A stretch of 64,000 nt of DNA from Macrocystis pyrifera. Lineage: Eukaryota > Sar > Phaeophyceae > Laminariales > Laminariaceae. Of this stretch, positions 24,201 to 34,100 are shown one piece after another (the stretch's first letter is position 1; each line of letters starts with the position of its first letter). A program made the translations under genes and the position numbers. The notes beneath the pieces were generated by a model that saw nothing but the letters and a program-made list of their open reading frames with translations, ran no database searches and was not told the DNA's origin. The stretch lies in NCBI GenBank assembly GCA_031763025.1, contig JASSKH010000003.1, positions 12,038,734 through 12,102,733 on the forward strand, in the 5' to 3' direction.

Positions 24201-27200
24201 CGTCCACAGGCGTTTCCAAGGCGTACTGTGGCACCAAGGACGACATGCGACGGTTGGTGGACACGCTCACCGAGCTTGACCCCTTGGACAAGCCGCTCAC
24301 GGCGACGGAGCTTAGCGGCCGCTGGGAGCTGGCATACACCACAGTCGAGCTATTCCGCGCCTCTCCCTTCTTCCAGATGGTGCGTCGCCCTCGCTGCTGA
24401 CACATGCACTGTAGCTTGAGGAGCAGCACCACGAGGGACAACCGTGAAATGCCGAGCAAAGTGACGGCATCACATCTGCATATCATCGACCATACCCATT
24501 TAGACTCCTTCAGAACTGCACCGATATTTTTTGGGGGAGGACCAACCCAACCTCTCGAAATTCGAGTGCGATAACTTTTTCGGTTTTAAAACGCTCAGTT
24601 GAACCCGGGCGAAAATATTTCTGCGTCAAAAGGACGAGTTTGTGGCGACCAAGTGTTTGGAGTCTCGGGGGTCGAACGCGTTTCTTCGCACGGCTTACCT
24701 TGCCTCAAGATTTCAGAAAGGCCAGCACTAATAGGCGAGGTGTTGTCGTTGTTGTTGGTCTTGGTGTCACCCTTGGCTTCGATGCAACCGTCAAATCAGG
24801 TGGAGGCGGGCTACGACAACCCGGAGAAGTCCAACTTGTTCTTCAAGCTGCACCAGCTGCAAACGGGCTCGTGGGGTGCCAGCTCTATCGGTCGCATCAC
24901 GCAGGTTTACACAACGCTTAATTCTATACACTCAAAACAGTATTGCAGCGTACTGCTATTCCAGGGTATAGATTCCTCCTGTATGTACTTGATGCTTGTA
25001 CTGCGCTATTGACGGGCAGGATATATGTTGTAGGAAGTTTCGCTTCCAACACGCGAACACCCCCTATCGTCTGCACGTGAAGCTTGTACGTACGTTGGCA
25101 GAACAGCCGTTCTTTGCCGCAGCCCACCTCTTGCATTGCGAGCAGTACGTTGGCACAACAGCCGTTCTTTGTCGCAGCCCACCTCTTGCATTGCGAGCAT
25201 TTCGATTTTACCCTATTGTCGCTCTGGATGCCGATTATTGGTATCGTCTGGTGCACGCCTCCTTTCTCTCGTCTGCAATTCTTGCCAGACCTTGGACCTT
25301 ATTGACTCGGTCCCGCGTACCATGGATAGCTCCGGGGGCGAGAAGTCCGCGACAGCAGAGGGGGAGGGGGAGGGGGGCACGACCGCTCTGGAGGCTACAT
25401 CGGCAGGCGGAAGCGGTTCCTTGGAGTCCGAGGTGAGTGTTGCGATCGGTGCTGTCCGATGGTGCACGATAGGAGTCTCACCTCGTTGCGTTGACATGTT
25501 TTTTGCGTATGCTCGTGAGCGGGGTGCACGGACAAACGGACATACCGCGTCGTTTTGAAGAGCGCGGGACAAGCCCGAAGAAGCGACTGTGGAGCCAGTT
25601 GGCTGCAACGACAAACGAGTTGTCGCGCGCAAGGCGTACAGTCAATTTTGCAGGCGGATAGGTCCCGTTTCTAGAGCACCCCTTTTAGTGGCTTCACTGT
25701 GTCGCTCCCTATCCCCCTGCAAGAGATCCGCGTGGGCATGTTGTCTTGTCGAAGATAGCCAGTGAGCCCCCTCACAGCCTTCAAACTTGAAGTACTTCCG
25801 TGCCGCGCGTGTTTGTGTGCGTACTACACCTGCACACCTGTCTCTCGTCGTCTGCCTCGGTCTTTCCCCATTCACGTGGTGCCCCACCGCCGCGCTGCGC
25901 TGCCCTGGGTCTTTGCCGGCTGTCGCTGTTTCCGGGCGGTTGCCGCGACATTCTCGCGCGTTTTTTGGCCTGCGAAGTGTAGCATAGCACTATTGCCGAG
26001 GCGGGCGGATTTGAACTGTTTGTTGACCCCTCTCGAATCCCACGTTGACTGTATGGGCCTGTCTTTGTTACGTGTCAGGTGGACTTGATAATTCTTCCTC
26101 TCACTTCTGTACCGCTGGTGGGCTTCTGGAAGCTCCTGCCAACGTTCGGGGGGTGTATTGCGACAAGGGCGAACTGCGTCCTCACGGGGAACAACAACGA
26201 GGTGGTGGAGGTGTGTGCGGCCGGTTGGTGTAGTTCAATCCCCGTGCCTTTCGGCTGGTGTGTCCTTATCACGGTGCACCTCGACACACGAGACAATGTT
26301 GATATGGCCGGGTGTGTGTGGCGGGTGGTCGTTTTGGGGGCGCCGGCCCAGCCGGCTGTTGCGATCCCTCTCACCTCGGTGTGGACCCTCGACAACAAGC
26401 CTACTACCGTTGTGGTGTGGATGTCACGCCTCTCGCCCGTGGCTTTCGTCTCTCGCGGTCGGATGAGCAGCATGCGGCGGTATCGTTTGGCCAAATGACC
26501 CAGCGCCGCGTTAAGGACCGCCTTAACGCGTGCCGTGTCCGGGATCTCTAATGATATTCGGGTGTAAGGGTCGCGAAGCACGAGGTGCTGCGTTGGACCC
26601 GTGCCTAGCGCCAGGTCCGCGGTCCCGTCACTCAGTTCGGTCCTCGATTATTGAAACCGTCCGGTTATGTTGTCGTTCTTGGTGCCCGTCCCACATTATT
26701 CCGCTTTCTCCCCCTTGGATACGTCCTCTTTTTTTCTCTTTGCGGGCGTGCGCGGCAGCTCACTGTGGAGTCGACGAAGCTCAAGGCGGTGGAAGACGTC
26801 CCATTGCTCCCGCTTGCGGGATCGTTTTTCGAGGGCAAGGACTTTCCCACCGGAGACGCGGCTAAGATGGTGAAACTTAGCGGGCCGCGGTGCAGACGCG
26901 GTACTAGACGACACCCTCGGGTTGGCTTGGGGCCTTCCTCTTGCACGTTTTGTAGACTCGGCGCATGAACGGTCGCCCCAAGCTGTAGGCAGGCTCCTGT
27001 GGCTAGGTCTGCGGTCTTGTCTATAATCGGCAATTGCCTTGGGGTTTTTTTACCGCGTTGTACCGACACCCCCCCCAAAGTTAGTCGAGAAAGCATCCGC
27101 CGAATTTTGCGGTGGTGGATCTTCCCCCCCTCTGACCCTCCTTTGTTAGTCAATGGTACGCCAGCCGCGACCGTGTTCGTGAGGGGTGCCCCTGTGCGCC

Positions 27201-27710
27201 GTGCACCGCGCTCAGGCAGGCAGGCAGGCGGGCAAACAAGCAAGAAGTCCTGCGGAGTTCTTCGGAGGAGGAGAAGAGGGGGGCACCACTCTATTCCCGC
27301 CTACTGTGTGTCAGCCCGAGCACAGGTCTAATTTTTCTCTCACGACAATGAATGACCTCCCGCATGGCACCTGCCCACACGTTCCCGCTGTGCGCTGCTG
27401 CTGTGTTTAATTCTCGCAAGGTGATGGGTAACGTGCCAGTGACTAAGCAGACGGTCGCGTACGTTGACGGTGGTATGCGCGTCATGCGCGACAAGGCGGG
27501 GGAGCTGTACATTTACGTCAGGTGAAAAGGCCGAAGCGGCGGGCACCTCCCCGGGGGAAAGTTGATGACAATCGCGGGCTCTGCTTGATTATATATAGGC
27601 CGATCGACACCAAGGATGCTTGTGCTGGGCTTCGTTCCTTCCGTCGCGAGAGGCTGCGCGCGGCCGGAACCATCATTTGGGGGGGGGCAATCATGTCAAC
27701 TCCGTACTAA
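18234..27710 (+). CDS. Plastid lipid-associated protein (PAP/fibrillin family)
   Basis: Eight exons join in frame: 18234-18552, 24210-24379, 24800-24904, 25289-25432, 26079-26210, 26759-26869, 27421-27521 and 27599-27710. They total 1,194 nt and 397 aa, all GT-AG. Fibrillins coat plastoglobules or act at thylakoids in lipid and prenylquinone handling. Residues 1-27 form a hydrophobic signal peptide; cleavage before Phe 28 (VPVAA|FVTT), followed by a basic stretch, is the bipartite stramenopile plastid signal. The domain shows VKSRILQLAAVMDRG, GRWELAYTT (143-151), GYDNPEKSNLFFKLHQL, VDLIILPLTSVP..GFWK and the C-terminal YVDGGMRVMRDKAGELYIYVR, matching the family's closing D..LRI.R...G.LFV motif. 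Exon 4 adds a Gly/Ser/Glu-rich low-complexity insert. The start ATG at 18,234 is chosen because it begins the signal peptide; in-frame ATGs upstream (near 18,120) are less suitable. Intron 1 (5.66 kb) contains a SINE and a tandem array. Which fibrillin subgroup is uncertain. Confidence 0.88.
20395..21560 (+). repeat. Tandem duplication of a roughly 410-bp unit, split by a SINE
   Basis: Segment A (about 20,395-20,690) recurs at 21,150-21,450; both contain TTCAGCGATCTCTGA, CTGGAGGGGGCAGAAA and GTACTATAGTACTGC. Segment B (about 21,040-21,150) recurs at 21,455-21,560; both contain TATCACACCTATC and CACATGAAAGCGAT. The order is A-[SINE]-B-A-B, so the SINE entered the first unit. It lies in PAP intron 1 with no supportable coding. 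Confidence 0.8.
20692..21031 (+). mobile_element. tRNA-derived SINE (family A), copy 2, full length
   Basis: Same element as at 5,768: tRNA-like head with A box (TGGCTTGGTAGG) and B box (GGTTCAAGTCC), the family body and an A/T-rich tail. The flanking direct repeats AAGTAACC (20,684-20,691) and AAATAACC (21,032-21,039) are a target duplication. The uninterrupted A-B junction near 21,447 is a paralogous empty site. The anticodon-arm pairing is too poor for a working tRNA. Confidence 0.85.
21545..21685. repeat. CAG/CTG trinucleotide tract with self-complementary halves
   Basis: CAG- and AGT-rich sequence is followed by CTG repeats and then CAG again, so the strand can fold on itself. It directly follows the tandem array in PAP intron 1. 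Confidence 0.7.
22440..23200. other. Uncharacterised Lys/Arg-rich open stretch in PAP intron 1
   Basis: Both strands are open for about 100 codons here, with a basic product on the plus strand. Composition is like a degraded gag or integrase region, but I see no motif and cannot assign it. It is removed by splicing of the PAP gene. Confidence 0.25.
25088..25198 (+). repeat. Tandem pair of a roughly 56-bp unit
   Basis: Two adjacent copies, each with GTACGTTGGCA, ACAGCCGTTCTTTG and CCCACCTCTTGCATTGCGAGC, in PAP intron 3. Confidence 0.85.
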
Positions 27711-29360
27711 TTCGTCTCGATAAGCTGCGAGCAGCGCGAGGGCCTCCGCTTTTTTTTGTTTGCCAATTGTATCGACTCGTACGTATCATATCGTTCGGGG
27801 TAGGTACTGCGTAGTGGTGTGTGTTTCCAGTGCCTTTCAGGAGGCAAGTTCCTTTAGGTAGATTTCCCCCCACGGGCAACAGTAGTACATATTACTTCCA
27901 GCCGGTTGGTTGGTGCTATACTCGACAAAACACATGGATAGCACAACATTTCCCCATCTGTTTCCCGTTCCGTCCCGCCCGCAGGCCTTTGGAGAGCTAT
28001 TAACTCCACGCTCCAGATGCTGGGGAAGAGGTTAGGGGGGGCTACTCGAGGGATGGATGCGACGCGCCTGCCCACGAGTTGCACAATTTTTATAGCTTGG
28101 TTTGGCCGCCCGGTGGGACACACTTTGTGTTTCGGAAACGATGGTTCACCGCCGGCTCGGCCTTTCCGGAAAGAGGGAAAACCGCGGTATCTGAGACGTT
28201 TCGGGCGGTGAATTGTCGAGAAAATTTAGGCAAGCAAGTTTGGACGGTAGGGCTAAATGCCGAGATCGTTTCTCCGTGTAGCAAGACTATTTATGCGTCG
28301 TAGCTTTACAACTCGGAGGCCGGGTTTGCCTTCCTTCAGGGGTGGCGGTAGGATGTTCAAAGCCCTTTTGTGTTTGTGTTGCTCACTTGTGCTAGGCCAA
28401 GATTGCGGCCTAGTTGGTGTGCATTAGTCTGCGTGCAGACATGTTGGCGGCAAAACACGTTGTATAAACTGGGGTTCTCCTCGCTTACGAGCGGTGTCAC
28501 TCTGTCGTAACACCTTGATTTACGCATCTCTGAGCGTTATGCTGTCCCGGTAGTTTTTCGTACGCGGAATTATGTTATATCTCTGCGTTTCGTTTCCTTT
28601 GGCTCTTAAAGTTTGCCGAGATGGTACGCTCCAAACCACAAGCATAATCAACATACGATACATACTTGGATCTTTGCGCATCGACACACAGAACTTATGG
28701 AGACACGTGGGGAAAATCGGTTGTGTATCTGCTGGTACTGGCCTTGTTACGCCTTCTTGTATTGGGCGCGCGAAACATGCGATCCAGTTCGCACCGGCTG
28801 ATCGATCGCCGATGCCAGGGAGAGGCGGTTGCCGGCCTCGCTCGAGTGCACGCTTTTCTGTGGCACGAAATGTGGCACGAAATGCGTTTGACTCAGAGGA
28901 CAGATGCTAGTGGCACAAGCCAAATCTACTACCTGTCAAAAGCATTCGTGGCAGATAGGTAGTGTCCGTCTACATCCATACAAGCAGGGCCATTAAACTG
29001 GCATTTCGGATCGTTTGAGCGAATACGGCGCGATTACAAACTTGAACTTTATCGTGGAGGGTCCACGGGCATCAGCAGCAAACAAAGCGTTCAATATTAC
29101 AACTCAGCTGGTGCTTCGTGCTTACTGGGGTTCTCTGCAGCGTTTTATTTATGGTATGTCCCTAGTTCGCTTTTGGGGGGTCTCTGTGGCGGGAAGTACA
29201 AATCTACTTCCGTCCGATTCCATTGTTTGGAATAAACGCCGCAAAAGCCTTCGACAATGTATTGTATTGTAGCAAAGCAAAGGTGTAGCGTGAGTTCGAA
29301 TCTCGCCGATTTCAAATTTGTTATATTCGAGCGTACGCGCTGCAGACATTATGAAAAGTA
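27711..29360. other. Intergenic stretch downstream of the PAP gene
   Basis: It should contain the PAP 3'UTR. A short tRNA 3'-half-like sequence (GTGAGTTCGAATCTCGCC near 29,290) is probably a retroelement relic. No coding call is supportable. Confidence 0.4.
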
Positions 29361-29406
29361 TATTTTGAGGCTTGGATTGGATAAAAGGTGATTGGTTAAC
29401 CTCATA

Positions 29407-29416
29407 CTATTAATAG
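29407..29416. other. CTATTAATAG palindrome inside the TRIM 5' LTR
   Basis: It occupies exactly the LTR position at which the 3' LTR holds MITE-1 (both are followed by TAGCCCAA). Confidence 0.6.
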
Positions 29417-29707
29417 TAGCCCAAAGGACGAAGACACTAACAAATGGTGTCTATCGGCAGGATATCGGTCGTCGGTCCTCAGTTCGAATCTCACGTCCAC
29501 CATGAAGACGCTTTGTGATGAAAAAAACAAATTTCTTTAAATAATAGATCTGATACAACACTCTTCCTGAGTCCCCAGAGATTGTTAAGAACATCGGACC
29601 AGGCACATACGGCCCCATATTATATGAAGACCAAGGAACCCGCTGTTCTGGTGGGGGGGGGAGTGTTGCAAGGCTTGATAGTGGATAGGTGATCGGTTAA
29701 CCTTTTA

Positions 29708-29818
29708 CTATTACGGGGGGCCATAGTAAATAGGACCAGATATTGTTAGTAAAAATAGCGAAATATATAGGTTTTTGTGTGCACCATAGGTCCTACTTAA
29801 TACGATCCCCCGTAATAG
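29708..29818. mobile_element. MITE-1, 111 bp, copy 2 (inside the TRIM 3' LTR)
   Basis: Both terminal inverted repeats are well preserved (TTACGGGG...CCCCGTAA) in an AC-TA...TA-GT context. It splits the TRIM 3' LTR. Confidence 0.9.
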
Positions 29819-30314
29819 TAGCCCAACGGACTATTACGATAGTAGTGTGCTCCTAGATATACTACATGTAACGGTACTGTGCGGTGGCACGTGGCGAGGG
29901 GAATGCCCCAATGATCATTATTTACGAAGAGGGCGAGATGAAATGAACTCGAAAATGTACATTTCGTTGGTTTACAAGACACTACTTATAGTCAGTGCTA
30001 TCAATAACATAACAAACAGCAGGATGCCAATTTTCAAAATCAAAATCAAGAATAAAACGAACACACACAGCTAGCAAGCATCAACCATGAACCACCCCCC
30101 CCAACCACAACAGCAAGCAGCACGCTCGGGAGGAGGAGGCTTCAGATGGAACGAAATATTCGACGGAGGTCACATTACAGCGCATTCCAGAACCGAGAGT
30201 AGAGCTGATGCGATGTATGTCGTGCGCAGGGTGAACGGTGGTGTTTGTCGGTGCGGGCGCGGTGAGGGTGGGACAACGAAGGATATTTTTGCGAGGGTTG
30301 CACACCTCGGACAA

Positions 30315-30530
30315 ATCATGATCTATCGGTAGATCGTCTACTGTATGTAGTTCCTCACCTGCCGTTGTGAGAGGTTGTGCAGCATCTGCCTACTACTGTA
30401 GTACAGATCCAGTCCAGAAAACATGTGCTAGACCATGCAGATTATACAGGTCCCACCCGTCGACATGAGCTAGATCATACAGATCAGGTATCTATCTGCC
30501 CTGAAAGATCTAGTGGGAATCGACGATCTG
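30315..30530 (+). repeat. GATCT-rich dispersed repeat, copy 2
   Basis: Same segment order as the copy at 9,838 (CTGCCGTTGTGAGAGG, CAGATCCAGTCCAG, ATGAGCTAGATCATACAGATC). Intergenic. Confidence 0.65.
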
Positions 30531-30819
30531 TCCGAGGCCTGGAGGGTTTTGGTACTACGGCAGAAGAGAAAGTATCGCCCAAAGGGTCCATAATATTAGA
30601 GACCCGCATACGTACGTGCTCGTGTGATGTTTGCTTCAAAAACCGTACCCGTATGGACCGAGTACCTGGTGCTTGGTACCTGGTACTAATCGAAAGTTGA
30701 GTCTGCTTGTACTCGTACACAGGAGTTTTGCTTCAAATAATTGTACGTAAAAGGTAGATTATAATAATGCTTGTACCTACAGAAAGGGACAGAAGACGGG
30801 ACACTGTTGTCCCTGGTGC

Positions 30820-30975
30820 CTGGGTATATACTAGGTACGGCATAGGGTAACAGGATACCTGATACAGGATACTGGTGGTACGGGATACAGGATAGGGGAT
30901 GGAGGGAACAGGATACAGGGTACTACTGGTGGTACATGATACAGTATGCAGGGCGCAGGTATCGGTTCAAGGATG
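30820..30975. repeat. Degenerate GGATAC/GGTAC minisatellite
   Basis: Many short variants of GGATACAGG, GGATACTGG and GGTAC occur over about 150 bp just upstream of the coiled-coil gene. Confidence 0.7.
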
Positions 30976-31160
30976 CAGGGAGGAGTTGGATACGAACAGG
31001 ATACGATGATTTCCTTTCTCGCCGTGAAGATGCGGGGCAACTTGTGAAGTAACCGACGGACCCATATTTATGTTTTTCCTGTTTCGTGTATTTCCCGTCT
31101 CTACTCTCCAACCAGCACTACCCGTACGTCATACCAAAGTACATACAGCGTCGCGAAACC

Positions 31161-34100
31161 ATGGACGCTGCTGAGTGGCCTCCCTCGAGAACGGCGGAGG
31201 AAGGCGTCGGCACCCTCCTCTCCAACGAAGATGTGCTTGCGAGTCTAACACGAAGAGAAGTGGTGCAGAAAGATGTCCATCAAGCCTTGGCGAGGTGAAC
31301 GAACAGCGCCACATCGCCTCTGACACACCGTAATAACAGTGTACTGTACGTACGACAACTCTGCGGTACAGTATGCGTTTAAAGCCCCCCGTGCTGCAGG
31401 GCAGAAGGATTACAGTTTTGGCCCTGCGATCGGTGATGGTGGAGAGAGTGCACACCACCGTCGTATGACGTTGAAATGGAAACCTTGGTTCTAAAACCTA
31501 CAGGTATCTGTGTACCTTGATGGAGACATATTACTCATACCACTCATACATATCATACATCACATACATACATCGATCGATGCCTTTCCCCCATTTGTTT
31601 GAGCTTGCTGCTTGATAGAGTCTGTACTGGTTCTGTAGCACGCTATGTGGTGAGTGCGCGTAGTAAACCGAGCACTCTACTCGTACTGTCCTGTGGACCT
31701 TTTTCTTTTCCGACCGAAGCCTCTCTCCATCAAACGCCAGTGAAAACACTCTATGTATGGACGAGGCGTACGCAGCCTGCACGACGACTGCACGACGACT
31801 ACTGACGGTCGGTATAATACGAGTAGTGGACTCGTCCGTGACGGGGAATCGTGAAATGGTACCTTCACGTGAAGGTACACTTTTTGAATTGTACTGCAAC
31901 ATTTGCTGCGTGCGTCGTAGCTGTGTTAAGATCAAGGTCGGAACACTTGGTATCCCTGGACGGGTTTGCCTATCAAGTCGGTACTCGTTGGTACTCACGT
32001 GCGTTGTTTGCTTAGAGATCGAAGAACAGCAGCTTCTTCCTTTCGTGCGCGAGGAGACTAAGAGCCGAGCTTGTTCCTCGCTGGGAACACCCCTGGTTTT
32101 CCATCTACGATACGCCTCCCAAGTACTACAAATACGATCCTAATGCTTGAACATAGATAATTACCGGGCTTTTTACCTACTTCAAGGCAGTATCATAGCA
32201 CTAGCCCACTCTGATGACCCAGATATGCAGAATTATAGGAAATTCGTGGAAACTCCGATTCCACGAACTAGAACATGAGTCGAAGATGCAGCTCCTCAAA
32301 ACCCACTCCCACACCTTTGAACGGTGAGGCGACGAAGCCGACAAGGAACGTAAAAAAAAGAGAAAGAAAGGAAGGCCTAGCCCTAAGGGGCAGGTATAAA
32401 TCGTCAACGATTCCGAGAGGCACTGGATCCCGTTGGACCTGGAAGCTGGCAGCATTGTCTGGACCATCATACGACTCCGAGGTTTCCTGTGGGGCACGAA
32501 GTTTCGCATATTTTCGAACCACAAAGCCCTTGAGAGCATCAGCAAGGGAGGGGACCACAACGCGCGAGTCCAGCGGTGGCTCGAGTTCCTCACCGCCTTC
32601 GACTACACCCTCGAGTACCGCAAGGGCAACGCCAACGGAAACGCTGGTTTTCTTTCCCGCTTGCTGGAGCCCGCCACAGAACACGACCGCAGTGGGTCCA
32701 GCAGCCTCACACCCGTCGAGGACGGTGGTACCTTCCTCATCCGAGTCTGCGGACTTCGCACTCGCTCTTCACCGACCCCTGGTGTCGGTTTGAGTGGGCT
32801 GGTGCCCCACACTGAAAGTGCCGTCTCGGGTGGGCTGCTTTTCACCTCTTCGGATTTTCGCGATTTTCGCGCACACAGGCCACGTATGAGGATTGACGAC
32901 CTCTCTGCCTCCGTCGCCACCGTCGATCGCCGTCCTGGCTTGAGGATTTTTTCGTCCACCGCCAACTCCGCTTTCGCTTCGAATTTTGTCGTACCCTCCT
33001 GGGGCGACCAGGGCTCTGCAGAAGCCCCCGCTGCAGCGACGATTGTCACCCAGCGCGCTCCTCCCCCGACGAGTACTCCACGGGGAGAAGATTCCGCCGT
33101 GATCCCTGATCCGGCCGCGTCTGCCCCTTTGCCACCTGACAACCCGGCGCCTCTGAACATCCTGCCGCCTTCAGTCCGCATCTCTACTCGGACGCGCTGA
33201 CGAACAGTCGCGGCCGCTGTCACCGCGCCGCCTGCTGTTGATTATGGCTTCGGGCCCGGCGGGCCCCTAGACCATCCGTTCGGCGTGCCATCACCCCGCC
33301 GCGAGCCCCACGGCCACGACCGCCCGCACCCGTCGTTATGGCCCCGGCTCCTGCCGCCTCGTCAATCCCGACGGTACCCATCCGGTCCGACCACGACCGT
33401 GCCGAGCCCATGGGAACTCCTTTTTTACGACTTCCGCCGCCACCTGACGCACCGCCCGTCACCACGACCGACTTGGACGCCCTCGGCGTAACTGCCGAGT
33501 TTCAGTTCGGTGATTCCGCAACGCGCTATGGGCACGCCGAATGGACTCGGGAACAACAGGCCGAGCCTGCGTGCAACGCCGCCATGCGCTACATGGCCCT
33601 TGGCCGGCCGGAAGTTTTGCCCGCTGACTTTTTGCCTACGGTACACACAAAAACCTATATATTTCCCTATTTTTACTAACAATATTTGGTCCTATTTACT
33701 ATGGTCCCCCGTAATAGTTGGCCGATCGTAGGTGTGCCTTTTTTTGTGCTCTACATACAGTAGTAGGTGTGCCTTTTTTTGTGCTCTACATACAGTAGTA
33801 GGTGTGCCTTATTTTGTGCTCTACATACAGTAGTAGTGGGTACCAGCTATCAGGTATATATGGTTATCAGAACCATCGCGTACTTTTTTTGCATCAGTTT
33901 GCTTTTCGCGGGAACAAAAACACACACACAAGGAAACAACGAAGGACGCCATCAGGCTCGATGGCGAACTCCGGAAGACGGAGCGTAAATAGACGATGTG
34001 GTCGGAGATGATCTTGATTGGGCGTCATCAGACTCGCGATGGCCTCCGGATCTTGGGGTTGTACTGGAACAGTCACAAAAAGCTCGTGCCGGCAAAAAGG

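Larger units (their letters stand above)
29361..29850 (+). mobile_element. TRIM-like miniature LTR element with a nested MITE
   Basis: A 5' LTR of about 80 bp (29,361-29,442) ends in ACACTAACA. A primer-binding-like TGGTGTCTATCGG starts 2 nt later. The internal region of about 220 bp contains a tRNA-like AGTTCGAATCTCACGTCCACCA. A polypurine tract, GGTGGGGGGGGGAG, abuts the second LTR (from 29,664, TGTTGCAAGGCTTG). Shared LTR features are GAGGCTT, GATTGGTTAACC and TAGCCCAA.GGAC. The second LTR is interrupted by MITE-1. A related piece lies at 42,547-42,790. No coding capacity. Confidence 0.65.

Noticed and set aside
28572..28962. Two overlapping plus-strand frames of about 100 codons
   Set aside because: No motif, no coding-like composition and no splice partner; intergenic.
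32603..33223. 206-codon open frame on the minus strand
   Set aside because: Antisense of the Ty3 linker region.
33727..33838. CRISPR-like array
   Set aside because: Three head-to-tail identical 35-bp units without spacers, in a eukaryotic retroelement; a plain tandem repeat.
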